A DNA stretch of 64,000 nucleotides from assembly GCA_949825025.1 (NCBI GenBank), contig OX463779.1, positions 43,594,249-43,658,248 on the forward strand, given 5' to 3'. This document shows positions 1 through 16,764 of this stretch, in pieces. The first letter of the stretch is position 1, and every line of letters begins with the position of its first letter. The DNA comes from Siphlonurus alternatus (lineage: Eukaryota; Arthropoda; Insecta; Ephemeroptera; Siphlonuridae). A program made the position numbers and the translations under genes. The notes below the pieces were generated by a model that had not been told where the DNA came from, made no database searches, and was given only the letters and a program-made list of their open reading frames with translations.

Positions 1-1147
1 GTCCCTTAGGCAGCTTTAATATAGTACGGAGAGCTCGTTTCTGCAAAACAAAGCATCTATTTAGTAGGGCTGCCTTACTTCCCCAGTGAATAATACCATA
101 AGCCAAATGGGAGTAAATATATGCATAATAAATAGTTAAAAGAGTTTCCACTGAAACATGGTTTCTGATAGTATATAACATAAAATTTGCTGAATTGATC
201 TTTTTGCATACTGAGTTTACGTGCACACTCCAATCTAAACACTCGTTAACATGCAGACCAAGAAATTTAACAGACTCAGCTCTCTTAATGGTTTCATTAC
301 AAATTTGCAATAAGTAACTATGACTTGGAATTTGACGAGATGAGTGAAACTGTATAAACTCCGTCTTAGATATGTTAAGGATGAGTCTATTATCATTACA
401 CCATGATAGTATCTCGTTTATAGTTAATCTAGCTTTACGTACAAGTTCGTCTTCAGAATCAGCCGTAACTATAGCTGTGACGTCATCTGCATATTTAACC
501 AAGACAGCACTAGTTACATGTTCAGGTAAATCATTTGTGCCAGTGTTAAAAAGGGTCGTAGAAACCTTCCCTCCTTGTGGCACCCCTAAATTAACTGGCA
601 ATTTATTAGAGATAAAAGAAGAACAGTGTCCATCTAATATAGCATTAACCTCGACATATTGTTGCCGATCTGTCAAATAAGAATCTATTAAATTTCGACT
701 ATTTTCTTCAATTCCAATGTTATCAAACTTATGAAGAATAACATTTTTATTTAAACTGTCAAAAGCTTTTGACAAATCAAAAAATATAACAAGGCAGAAT
801 AGGTTTTGGTTCAATGCTGAATGAACATAACTTAGGAGATCAAACATGGCAGTATCAGTGGAGCGATTTTTTAAAAATCCATGCTGACAAGGGGTTATTA
901 AATTATTCTCAGTCCTATAATTAGTAATTTGATCATCCATTGTTCCTTCGAGTAGTTTAGCAAATACAGATGAATTCGTAATTGGTCTAAAATTATTAAT
1001 GACATTTTTTGGTCCTTTTTTATGGTTTGCATATACTTTCGATGTTTTAAGACAACTTGGAAAAACACCCTCCATAATTGAATGATTGATTAAGTTTGAG
1101 AGAGGGGTGGCTAATACATGAGCACAATATTTATGTATTGATTTAAT
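1..1147 (-). mobile_element. Non-LTR retrotransposon (LINE) reverse transcriptase, 5'-truncated
   Basis: Reading the minus strand gives one long open frame of a LINE-type reverse transcriptase running off the left edge of the window. Visible in order: a finger-region segment with HKKGPKNVINNFRPIT, a GFLKNRSTDTAMFDLL segment, catalytic motif A as FFDLSKAFDSLNK, the LGVPQGGKVS turn (about 571-588), the YADD catalytic box (about 482-496), then LNISKTEFIQF and VKFLGLHV thumb-proximal motifs. The pattern resembles the CR1/Jockey group; the exact clade is inferred. No endonuclease is seen and homology fades near 1147, as expected of a 5'-truncated copy. No stop codon was seen in the roughly 380 codons present, so the insertion looks fairly young. 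Confidence 0.85.
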
Positions 1148-1379
1148 AAATATAATAATATAATAAGTACACAAATACAATTGGTGGCAGATTTTAAGTT
1201 GAAATAATAAATTAATTCTACGAGATATATATAATAATAATTGCACCAAAAGGATGAAAAAGGTTGAAGAAAAATCACATTTAGTTGGCACTCGTACCCA
1301 CTCACGAGAGGTGAGTTTCATTAGTGCTAGACAGTGACAATTGATCGGGGGATTTTAGAGCGGGCAATAAAGTTATTTT

Positions 1380-1685
1380 ACAAAGGAGTCATCGTAGAAG
1401 GTTCAGTGGACAGTTCAATGGACTCGTGACAATGAGCTGGTTCCATTGAACTGGCTATTGAACGTTCTATGACAATTCCTTTCATGTATAACAAACAAAG
1501 AAAGAGTCATCATAGAAAAGTAGTAATTAGTTTATTGCACTGGCTGCTGAACTTTCTATGACAATTTCTGTGTAGAAAATAATGAATCATCATAGAAAGT
1601 TCAGTAGCCAGTTCAATAGACTCCTGATGATGAGCTGGTTCCATTGGACTGGCTACTGAACCTTTTATGACATTTTCTTTCACAA
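1380..1685. repeat. Tandem-hairpin repeat family, copy 1 (three hairpins)
   Basis: Three consecutive inverted repeats, each with a stem of roughly 30 bp around a short loop, built from the same sequence: an arm with TAGAAGGTTCAGT and CAGTTCAATGG, and the matching return arm ending CTGAACCTTCTATGA. They lie near 1390-1475, 1508-1566 and 1591-1672. The same unit occurs at 8478-8740 and 18153-18234, so this is a dispersed non-coding family. Its likely origin is a small foldback DNA transposon. Confidence 0.7.
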
Positions 1686-1699
1686 ACAACATTGTATGG

Positions 1700-3419
1700 C
1701 CTAAAATAACCCCACCATACGCTACTGGTGCTAGATTGATCTATGTGGCAGATCTAGCTAGGACTGCAGATCTATATCTTACAAACTAATCATTGGAATG
1801 TAGAGTAACACTAAACAGCCCGTAATCTGTCAAATCTAAAGTCACATCTCACCGTTACTTTTTATTCAAGTTGTCCGTTGGGATGCAAAGTTATATTTGA
1901 CAGACTATATTTACAAGAAATAAGGCTTATTTTGAAGGAAAAAACGTAACTTAATTTACAATATATAGAAAACCAATGTCATGGTAATACAGCACTGTAA
2001 TAAATAAAAGCAGCAAAATTTCAATATACACTGTATACATTACATGCTATATTTAATATCTTCCTATTTCTAAATAAATATTGAGTAAGTTTTACAATAT
2101 ACATAATTCTAATATTTCACACTTTAAAACAGCAATTTTGTATTTTGATAATTTGAATCATTCTTAAATTTGAATAATTCTGTAGTTATTTTGCAGAAAA
2201 ATTTACATTTAATAGGAGATATATTTGTACTGGTATGAAAAATATACAATCAGATTTTAAAATGATTCAAATTTCAATTAATTTTTACTCCATTTTGAAT
2301 ATTTGTAAACTCTGATATTTAAAAGTAGTTCTAAATCTTCTATTATTTAGAGGGGTAGACTGATGAATTTTAATTTTTAGCAAGCCAATGAATGGAAATT
2401 TAGTTTGACTCATTGCTGAATTTGATTAGACGGCATTTAAAAATTAACATTTATTTGTGTTCCCCTTTAACTAATAATTTAATATTACATGACATAAATA
2501 ACTTAAAAAGCAATATATTATATCTTAAGCTTTAAAAATAAAAATAGAATTTATAAATACAGCAAATAAAATATTTAAAATAAAAGCAACGCTTCAGGTA
2601 TAAATGTAAAAAGAAAAAAAAATGTGATAGAAACAGCCTCATCATATTTAGTTACAAATTAATAGATCTATAGGCCACAATTCATCATACTTCTGGACTC
2701 ACAGTAAAAAAAGATACTTTGGGAGGAATCTACAAGGATATCTTGCCTAAAGAAATGCTTGTAAAAAATATCAATGTTTCTAAAAAACGGTAATGTTGCT
2801 ATTTTTTATCGCTGCTCAAACAATGTGTTTATCCACCTTGAGCACACGTCTATCTGCACAATAATGTTCCCAGTTAGAAACAGCTGTGACAACAATTCTC
2901 AGACTTGTTAGAAGACAAAATACTTCAGCAGGGACCAGAAAAGATTTTAGGTAGACCCTTTTACTCTCTGGTGGTAGCATTTGGTGAAGCAGGCAGTGCA
3001 ATGTTTGCCTTTTATGACACAGGTAAATAAAGAAAACTTTGCATACCCGAGAATGCATTCAACCCAGGGCTAATCCTCTATTGAACATATTGAGGCCAAT
3101 TCTGAATTCTGATTGGCTTAAAGAAAATGCCCTCTTATTTGCTTTTTTTTTCCTTTTTTTTCCATTTACAAATTTCAACAATCAAACATTAATTTTTTAA
3201 TGAATGCCCATAACCTGTTCAATAGAAGATTCAACATTTCTTTACTTACCTATGAAATATAGGCAAACATTGCAGGGTGCACCACGCTACTGGTGATTGT
3301 AGAAATGAAATTGACTGAAGTTATCATTGCTACCAGACAAACGTATCAATAACTTTTTTTTACAAACATTCTTTAATGAAAAACTACTGAAAGTGATAGA
3401 ACCAAGGTTCGGAGGGAGC
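1700..3419. other. AT-rich stretch downstream of TPRA1-like gene
   Basis: No gene, RNA or clear repeat family is recognised here. The sequence is AT-rich with short homopolymers. Its right part should hold the 3' untranslated region of the minus-strand TPRA1-like gene, but no convincing polyadenylation site was chosen. Confidence 0.4.
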
Positions 3420-9108
<5,689 letters not shown>

Positions 9109-9130
9109 GGTGTCACCAGCTCAGCATTGT

Positions 9131-10471
9131 CTGCAAACAAAAACACCGTTAGATTGTTGAGAATACAGCACTTGTTCCTTATAGTAGAGTACAGTACTCT
9201 CTAGTTCCTAGCAGTGGAACCAATATGACTTTGCTTCAATTAATAGTAGCTACGTTATAGAAATGGTATGCAATGCGGGAATTTAAGGTCATGAAATGGT
9301 TCAATATATAGCTATATAAATTCAATAGACCCAGCTCATCAACAGGAGTACATTGAATTGGCTCAATATGATATGTACATGATGTAAAATATGCATATAT
9401 ACACAGTGCTCCCCTTCCTTCCATTCAAAATAATTCTATTGCCTGCAGTAAAATTATCTCTACAGTTTCAGAATTCAATTTAGCTGAATTATTTGCCATA
9501 TTGAAAAGTATACACTACACAATACTATATAAGCACGAGAAGTTGGACTAGGCTACTGTAGATCTTTAACCCACTGACACTTCAGCACAGTAGGTCAAGG
9601 TCTAAAATTCACCCACACAGATAAACACTGTTTGCATACCCTTTTTAAATAAGAAGCAAATACAATTATGCACTGTAAATATAGAGTTAAATAACAAGGA
9701 AGAACCTGTGAGGAGGATTTTCAGAGTTCTTTGCCCTGTTTGGCAGGCAGAATCAGAGCATGTAAATAATTTCCTGGGCTAGCTGTCAAATCCAGCTGAC
9801 ATGGAACTTACCTAACAAGATGAACTCTGAAGACCCCCAGCACTGCTAACAGCTTCTCAGAACGATTATTGTTTTAGTTCATCGCATATATCCTCTTTAA
9901 GTTGTACAAATTTAATTAAGACGTAGATTTTGGCATAAATATGTACAAATTTTCACTTTCAAGGATTTTCTTGCATAGAAACAAATTGAGCATCGTTTAC
10001 TGTAAAAAGCGCTAAAACTTCAAAAAGGTCGGCAAGTCCCGTTGCAGAAAACTTCAGAGACCCAGCCGTATTATATTACTCTCCAGATTCGACCCATTCC
10101 AGCAGACCCAGCTAGGTCTCTGTGAAAACTTGTCATTATTTGTCAACGACAAATAATTAATTAATTTAGTGGATTTGATTAACGAAGTGAACGAGTTTAT
10201 TGTAATCATAATTAATGTTTAAAAATTCAAGAATATAATTGCAGTGGGATTGTCGCATTTGCCTTTTATCAAAACGTATTAAATTAAATAAATTAAAATT
10301 TACCCATTAAGTAGGTTTGGCCTTTATTCAAATAAAAGCATCTAAAATTACTAAATAATTAATTAAAATAATTCAATATATTTTCTTTTCCATTTATTTT
10401 TTTTCTCGTCAGGTTAGTAAATTTTTCCTTCATTTCCAGTAAAATGTTTTGTCAAAACTATCAGAAAATGT
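9131..10471. other. 5' flank of TPRA1-like gene
   Basis: AT-rich sequence without a readable gene. The TPRA1-like promoter and any non-coding first exon should lie here; a splice acceptor at 9131-9136 (minus strand) points to one, but its donor and the start site could not be identified. Confidence 0.4.
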
Positions 10472-10479
10472 TTATATAG

Positions 10480-11098
10480 CAGGGATCGGATGCGGATGCA
10501 CACGGATGCGCAAAAATGGGCTTGCTTCCGCATCCGTGCATCCCAGATGCACAGGAAAAATGAATGCATCCGGATGCGCATCCCAGATGCACGGGGAATT
10601 AAAAATGAATGCATCCGGATGCGCATCCCAGATGCATGAAAAATAAATTTGCATCCGGATGCGCATCCACGGATGCACGAAAATAAATTTGCATCCATTT
10701 AACACTTTTTTTCTCTTTTTTATCAGGTTTTTTGCTAATTGCCTCTAAAAAAATCTTTAACACCAGGCATATTTTTTAACTTTATTTGCCACTTGTCGTT
10801 TAAAAATTACAAGAAACAAAGTGTATTATAAAAACCAAAGATCGGATGCAAGATGCACACGGATGCACAAAAATGGGCTTGCATCCGCATCCGTGCATCC
10901 CAGATGCACGGGCAAAAATTAATGCATCCGGATGCGCATCTCAGATGCATGGAAAATAAATTTGCATCCGGATGCGCATCCCAGATGCATGAAAAATAAT
11001 TTTGCATCCGAATGCGCATCCATGGATGCACGAAAAATTAATTTGCATCCGGATGTGCATCTCGGATGCACGAAAAACACGCGTGCATCCGGTCCCTG
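10480..11098. mobile_element. Non-autonomous hAT-type element packed with GGATGC motifs
   Basis: Termini are CAGGGATCGGATGC at the left and GCATCCGGTCCCTG at the right, an imperfect inverted pair, flanked by an exact 8-bp target duplication TTATATAG (10472-10479 and 11099-11106). CAGGG termini and 8-bp duplications are hallmarks of the hAT superfamily. The 619-bp body has two similar blocks (about 10485-10690 and 10849-11095) filled with GGATGC/GCATCC motifs, many joined as the 12-bp palindrome GCATCCGGATGC, separated by an AT-rich spacer. No transposase frame remains. The motif array probably represents amplified subterminal transposase-binding sites (inference). Confidence 0.88.
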
Positions 11099-11106
11099 TT
11101 ATATAG

Positions 11107-11944
11107 TGATGCAGTGACATATAATCAATATGATAGTGTCATTAATCCTATAATAAATTATTTAATTTGATTATATTTATCAAATTATATATGGATCAAC
11201 CATATGCACAATTTAAAAAAGACTGCAATTAATTAACATTGTAAATAATACAATAAGGAAATAATATACATTAAGTTATAGTGTTGTATGTGGCACTAGT
11301 GGTGCAAGGGACTAATACAAACCATGCTTTTTCACTTAAGCTCTCATGCATCATCAGTGAGTCAAAATAATTAAGGAACTGATATATGAGCTTTATATTA
11401 TAGCAATAAAAGCAATGTTTTATAAAAGTCCATTTGCACCACAGTGAATTTAACAACATCTTGAAAATAAAAGCTTCATTAACTCTTCATATAATTTATT
11501 TAGAGCCAAATCTCAAATAGGCAGTGACTGCACAATATTTGGTTATAATATTAATACAACATAACTCAATCACTGTTCACAATTTCAGATCAAACTTTAT
11601 ATATAACGCATACAACAACAAAGTGCTACTTCAATTCTACGTTCTGAATAAATTCCCTTATACTTTGGTGTATTTATCATCAAATAAAATTTTTATTTAA
11701 TCAACATTTTTCGTTTAATATATTTCCTTACGGAATTTAGACATATCACGGCTAGGATGTATTTTATCGAAGAAAAGAGATATGAGCCAGACAAAATTTT
11801 TAGCTTAATGACAAGGTGGATCTCGTTGACACAGACAACACAAATGTTTAAAATTGTCGTTGATGTTTCGGTTTAGTCATTTCTAACAGTGCTAAAAAGA
11901 CAGCAATGCCTCTTGTAAAAAAGTTCTATAATAAAGTATATTAA
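11107..11944. other. AT-rich intergenic stretch
   Basis: Nothing recognised between two insertions. Confidence 0.4.
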
Positions 11945-11948
11945 TTAA

Positions 11949-12591
11949 AGTAGAGTGAGCGATTGCATTTTTTTTAATATTTGACTTTCTAAAAATAGTT
12001 TAAGCTGCCCTCTATTGAGAAATGAAAACCAAAAAATTCCATCTGAAATAGTTTCACCACAAAAAAATTCCCAAAGTTGGTGTTTCGGAGGCCTTTAACG
12101 TGCAGCCTTATGTAACATAAAACCGCGTTTTACTCCAACATTTACTGAACTATGCTACCATTTAAAAAATACCTACGTAATCTATGATGAATTCTTTAAT
12201 GGATTTTTAAATAAAAAATTTTTTTACGGAGCCGTTTTTTCGGAAAAAATTCTTTAAGTTTTTGCGCGTTAATTCCCATAAGGATTTTCATGATTTTTTT
12301 CCAAGAAAACGACCCCGTAATTTTTTTTTTTTTTTTTTTGAAAATTCATTAAAGAATTCATCATAGATTACGTAAGTATTTTTTAAATAGTACCATAGTT
12401 CAGAAAAAGTTGGAGTAAAACGCGGTTTTATGTTCCATAAGGCTGCACGTTAAAGGCCTCCGAAACACCAACTTTGGGAATTTTTTGTGGTGAAACTATT
12501 TGAGATTGAAATTTTTTTGGTTTTCATTTCTCAATAGAGGGCAGCTTAAACTATTTAAAAAAAAAAAAAAAATGAACTCGCTCACTCTACT
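11949..12591. mobile_element. TTAA-flanked foldback MITE, family A, copy 1
   Basis: Long inverted repeats begin AGTAGAGTGAGCGA and end with the complement CGCTCACTCTACT, with TTAA on both sides (11945-11948 and 12592-12595). The arms pair for about 270 bp each around a central A/T-rich loop near 12180-12350. A near-full second copy lies at 62668-63312 and half a copy at about 32964-33300. There is no coding capacity. TTAA duplication is typical of piggyBac-like transposases, but the terminal sequence is not a standard piggyBac end, so the driving transposase is unknown. Confidence 0.85.
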
Positions 12592-12595
12592 TTAA

Positions 12596-13657
12596 TTAAT
12601 GATTTATTATACTTTTTAACATTTTTTTTTAACGAGTGACTTTAATAGAGTTATAGTTGATAAACATCAACGTAAACTATGTTGTATTATCTGTGGAAAC
12701 AATCAACAAAATTCACTGTCTATGTACACTCCTTGACTTAGGAAATGTTTATCATCTAATAGTGTTAATATTAATATATTCTTCAAAGAAAGAACATCCA
12801 AAGGACACATTGAATTTATTCTCAGGATTTTCTGAGGCAAGAAGTGTACATTTATTTTCACCATACATGAAGTGGAACTGGTCTCATTCTTTTCTTTCGA
12901 AACCACTACTGCATAGTATATCTACTGAACAAAGCTAGGGATACAATCTTTTATATCGATCTGTTGTTTCATTAAATGACCGTCCTAATTGCCTAAAGCA
13001 CACAATATTTTATATATATTATAATATGACACAATACTGTAATTAATTTTACATAAGTTATACATAACGATAGAGATAAAATAATCAACAATGATAAGCT
13101 GCTGGTAAAATAAACATCACAGATGCCTGCGGTGACATTTAGAAAATTTGAACAAAACCAAAACTCACTTTGTGAGAAATTATAAATACCAAAAAATTAT
13201 TCTGAGAGAAGCATCAAAAACAGGCGGCATTTCTCACAAAAAAAGAAAGTTATTCATAAAAATTAAAAATATTAAAAATACTTATTGCGGAAGAAATGCG
13301 GAGTAAGTTTTTGTAATAAGTAGAAATTAAAACTCTTGAGAGTTTTAAATAAATAAAAAAAAAAAAAAAAAAAAAAAAAACGCAGAAGTAAAACCTAAAT
13401 TAACGTACCCTTTACAGTACGTAATACAATTTATGATCCGTACTAATAAAGTTCAATAAAACAAACCACGAGACAAGCATTCTTATAATTTACAATTAAC
13501 ATTTATATTTAATATAACTGAATGTGCTTAAAAGTTAAATTTGATCTTAAAAACAATAAATAAAATAAAAAATAGTTCCACTCTGTTCGGTTGGTAAACG
13601 TCTAGCTTCACTATCAGTTAGCAGATCAAGGTTCAATGAACAGATTTATGGCTGCTA
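12596..13657. other. AT-rich intergenic stretch with A tract and tRNA-like fragment
   Basis: No gene seen. A run of 26 A residues ends at 13380, preceded by AAATAAATAAA; it may be the tail of an old retroposed sequence. At about 13583-13640 a stretch containing GGTTGGTAAACGTCTAGC and AGGTTCAAT resembles the A and B boxes of a tRNA-derived SINE. It is too degenerate to call a tRNA gene. Confidence 0.35.
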
Positions 13658-13661
13658 TTAA

Positions 13662-13999
13662 AGGCATACAGGCCTCAAAATACAAATCAGACAGTCACCA
13701 AGTGGGTTTAGAGTATATAATCAACATTCGCATCATTTTTTTCCACGCGTGATGCATCCGTGCGAAGTCGCAGTTCAAAGTAAGAAATTTAGTCCTTGAT
13801 GACGTCACAAAGTCCTTGATGACGTCACAACTCAATGCTAATCGGTGCTAGCTGTGAGTTGTGACGTCAGCAAGGACTTTCTTTATAGCGCGACTTCGCA
13901 CAGACGCACCGCGCGCAGATAAAAATAATACGAATGTTGATTATAAACTTGAGCAACACTTAATGTCTGTCTAATTTGTAATTTGAGGCCTGTATACCT
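13662..13999. mobile_element. TTAA-flanked MITE carrying three full CRE sites
   Basis: Inverted termini AGGCATACAGGCCTCAAA and the complement GAGGCCTGTATACCT, with TTAA at both sides (13658-13661 and 14000-14003). The 338-bp body contains three complete TGACGTCA palindromes (13800-13807, 13820-13827, 13862-13869) plus matching GCGAAGTCGC/GCGACTTCGC arms. TGACGTCA is the established CREB/ATF site. No coding frame. Confidence 0.82.
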
Positions 14000-14668
14000 T
14001 TAATAAGAAATGCACTACAGAATAAAATGCAGCTACACTGCATCACATATAGCTCTGAGCTCGAGAGAAAAGTTTGAAGGGCGTTCATGCAGCTAACGCA
14101 AATTTAAACAGACTGTTATCATGATTTTCTGTTAACTGAAAACTGGACCTCTGAAATAAGGATCGATCTAAATTTTTCTGGTTTTAGATTTTGCATTAAG
14201 AACACAAAATATCCAAATAATTTTACAATATTTCAGTAAGTTTCGCTTCGAAAAAAAGGTTGTAAATTTAGATCTCAAGTCCGAGTCATGTACGACTATG
14301 AATCAAATATGCTCAATTTTTTAACAAGTCCTTACGAAATATATATATATTTTTATTAACTTCTCTTCACCCTTTAACTTGTCTTTCAAAAACTCAGGTT
14401 GGATTTATCTAAAGTTAATTTGGTACAATATTTAGCACAAAAAGAATTTAACAAAAATGGAATCAGAAATAGAGGGGAGTGTATTGTAGTTGCTTGTCAA
14501 AAGCTTAATAACATTATATAGCCTGCATATAATTTATAATTAACTTTTTTAAGAAGACCCCCAATTATCAAACATGTGCATATTATACCAGAAACTTTTA
14601 TAGATCTTCAATATGATACTTGTGACCAAGCAAAAAAGAAAATCATCATAAGTGTAAATTTTGCATTA

Positions 14669-14912
14669 AGGGTAAGATAACGCCACCAATGTTAAAAAAA
14701 ATCCCTCACACAAAAATTCTGAAAAAAATTTAAAATGTTCTCCTCTACACCCCCTGTCAGTAGCTAAAATATCAGGGATACAAATACGATCTAGTTTTTG
14801 TATACCTGATATTTTAGCTACTGATAGGGGGTGTAAAGGAGAACATTTTAAATTTTTTTCAGAATTTTCGTGTGAGGGATTTTTTTTAACATTGATGGCG
14901 TTATCTTACCCT
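14669..14912. mobile_element. TA-flanked foldback MITE, family B, copy 1
   Basis: Inverted repeats AGGGTAAGATAACGCCA and complement, with TA on each side, as in Tc1/mariner-type MITEs. The arms pair through CCCTCACAC, TGTTCTCCTCTACACCCC and GCTAAAATATCAGG almost to the centre. Other copies: 21453-21800, 30949-31297, 29927-30285 (decayed), and the related AGGTAGAGATAA subfamily at 39635-40021 and 58441-58900. Confidence 0.82.
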
Positions 14913-14974
14913 TAAGGATTTTGTACAGTTTGAAAATTAAATTTTAGGACTTCTCTGTTTTAAAACTTTGCAGG

Positions 14975-15138
14975 CAGTGGCTTAGACCAAGGGAAGGGGA
15001 AAAGAGGGGGGAAGGAAGGTTTGGTGTACGTAGAAACACATGGTCTGGGGTCGGAAGGGTCTAATTCAATCCCCCCCCCCCCCAACCCCCTGAAGGCAAA
15101 GAACCCTCTCTGAACTTTTTTCCTGGCCACGCCACTGC
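14975..15138. mobile_element. Probable hAT-type MITE
   Basis: Left end CAGTGGCTTAGACC and right end TGGCCACGCCACTG form short inverted termini starting CAGTGGC, common for hAT MITEs. The inside is a purine-rich stretch followed by a C-run of about 14. The flanks CTTTGCAG and CTTTCAGA are only an approximate 8-bp duplication, so the boundaries are tentative. Confidence 0.5.
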
Positions 15139-15341
15139 TTTCAGATGTTGCAATATTAAGAACATAGTGTACAGGACTGCAGCTCTTATCTGAAAGTTTA
15201 AATACCTGGTTTTAAAACTGAAAGTCAAACTATGCATACAGATTTGAACTGCTGCAGACGGTCAAATTAGTTGAAATGCCGAATCTATGAAAATGTCCGA
15301 TTCTTGAGGGTCTTTGTGGTTTGAAAGCTTCTGAACATTAC

Positions 15342-15980
15342 TTAATTTTTGTCCAGTTTCTCAAAGATCTCGCGCACTGTTTGGAAAACCTGGTCTGCAG
15401 GAGAAGCAGCTTCAACGGAGCGAACCAAGCCCTGTGCCTCGTAGTGCTTAATTATCGACATCGTGTCGGTCATGTACGTTTCAAACCTCTTGCGAAGGCT
15501 CTCAAGATTGTCGTCCGAACGCCCACTTCCTGCAGCTCCCCGCTTCAAACAACGCTCCGTACAAATTTCTTGAGGACAATCAAAAAACAGAACAAACAGG
15601 AGTTTGACTTTTTCTGCCATAGCTCTGTTCCAGCCATCTAAATTATCTTGATTTCGTGGAAATCCATCAATGAGAAAACGATTAGATCCAGATTTATTCA
15701 TGGCTTTCTCAAGAAGACTGCAAGTTATTTCAACTGGAACGATGGTACCTCCAGTTATATGTCCTTCTATCAAATCTCCATACTGTGATCCCGGCGTGTT
15801 ACGTTCCTCGCGCAGTAAATCTCCGGCCGAGAGATGAACGAAGCCAAAATTTGACACGATTTGCTCACATTGCGTGCCTTTACCGGAACCTGGGGCTCCA
15901 AGAACGAACACAATTTCTGGCTTCTGACTCATTATAGACCGCGCGAGGAACTTTCCAAGAGATCGCAATACCATACACAA
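15342..15980 (-). CDS. CMPK1: UMP-CMP kinase, single exon
   Basis: A 212-residue uninterrupted frame with the full adenylate-kinase-family fold: P-loop GAPGSGKGT (residues 28-36), [11 protein letters not shown] and GTIVPVEIT of the NMP-binding region, [16 protein letters not shown], then [15 protein letters not shown] and the LID segment GRSDDN. This pattern is specific to UMP-CMP kinases, which phosphorylate UMP, CMP and dCMP with ATP in pyrimidine nucleotide synthesis. A second in-frame Met at residue 17 (15930-15932) matches the usual cytosolic start; the upstream 16 residues could be a weak targeting extension. All other complete genes in the window have introns and this one has none, so a retrocopy origin is possible. 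No adjacent A-tail is seen. It lies head-to-head with the next gene. Confidence 0.93.
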   Translation of the reverse strand: MCMVLRSLGKFLARSIMSQKPEIVFVLGAPGSGKGTQCEQIVSNFGFVHLSAGDLLREERNTPGSQYGDLIEGHITGGTIVPVEITCSLLEKAMNKSGSNRFLIDGFPRNQDNLDGWNRAMAEKVKLLFVLFFDCPQEICTERCLKRGAAGSGRSDDNLESLRKRFETYMTDTMSIIKHYEAQGLVRSVEAASPADQVFQTVREIFEKLDKN

Positions 15981-16764
15981 TTAGATTAGCGTCCTACGTG
16001 CCTACGTGGACGAGGGAGTGTCTTTTAACACTTCTTATCAGCAAAAACAGTAAAAAGACAAAAAAAAGTACGATGGATCGTCGACGAAGTTTTTTTTTTC
16101 TCTCAGCTGTTCTGGAGTTGGCAGTTGGCACCCTTGGCACTAGTGTTGTGAGTAAGTTAATAACCATTTGGTTATTTTGTTAATAACTCGGTTATTAACG
16201 GTTATTAACCCAATTCAAAATAACCTAACATAACCTCGGTTATTATGGAAATTTGGCAACATAGCAGTTAGAATTAATATCCAGAGGTTATTCTACATAA
16301 AAAGAATAGTGTAATTACTAAAAAAATACATGTAAAATCAAAATGCTATCCAGAGAATAATCTTTTGAATTCAAAATAAATTATTTAGAATTTAATTAAT
16401 TAACCGAGAAATGTGGCAACACTGTAGTTAAAGTCAAAATTATTAAAAATCGCTGTAAAATCTTTTCTATCAACTATTTTTACTCAAAAAAAAAAGTATT
16501 TTGGTTGTTTGATTGAAAAAAGAGGGTTGAAAGCACACTTGAAGCTACATTTAAAATTTGTTACCAGGGCCCTCAAAAAGGCAAAATAACCCAAAATAAC
16601 CTAACAAATGTTAATAACCTGTTAATAACCTCGGTTATTAACTTCGTTTTAAAATAACCGGTTATTTTACAACACTACTTGGCACCCCTGTGAAAAATCA
16701 GCTGTTCAGTGTTCACGTCCGCGCTCAAAAAATTTGTAAACAAATAATTTATTTGTTATGAAAG
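15981..16764. promoter_or_regulatory. Head-to-head promoter region of UMP-CMP kinase and FANCB-like gene
   Basis: The two divergent start codons lie 784 bp apart. Removing the 537-bp hAT insertion and one 8-bp target copy leaves about 240 bp, so the ancestral promoter was compact and probably bidirectional. No TATA box was identified with confidence. This is an inference from layout. Confidence 0.5.
16141..16677. mobile_element. Non-autonomous hAT-type element with GGTTATT motif arrays
   Basis: Termini TAGTGTTGTGAGTAA and the near-complement TTTTACAACACTA are flanked by an exact 8-bp target duplication CTTGGCAC (16133-16140 and 16678-16685). Both subterminal regions are full of GGTTATT/AATAACC motifs in both orientations, the expected arrangement of transposase-binding sites, while the middle is plain AT-rich DNA. 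No transposase frame. It sits in the shared promoter of two genes. Confidence 0.88.

Noticed and set aside
372..680. Plus-strand frame of 102 codons at the left edge
   Set aside because: It is antisense to a clear LINE reverse transcriptase with catalytic motifs on the minus strand.
10414..11117. Frames of 61-94 codons rich in Met, His, Cys and Ala in the GGATGC arrays
   Set aside because: They are translations of the amplified hAT motif and not coding.
13583..13640. tRNA gene candidate
   Set aside because: A- and B-box-like words are degenerate and no acceptor stem pairs; at most a SINE fragment.
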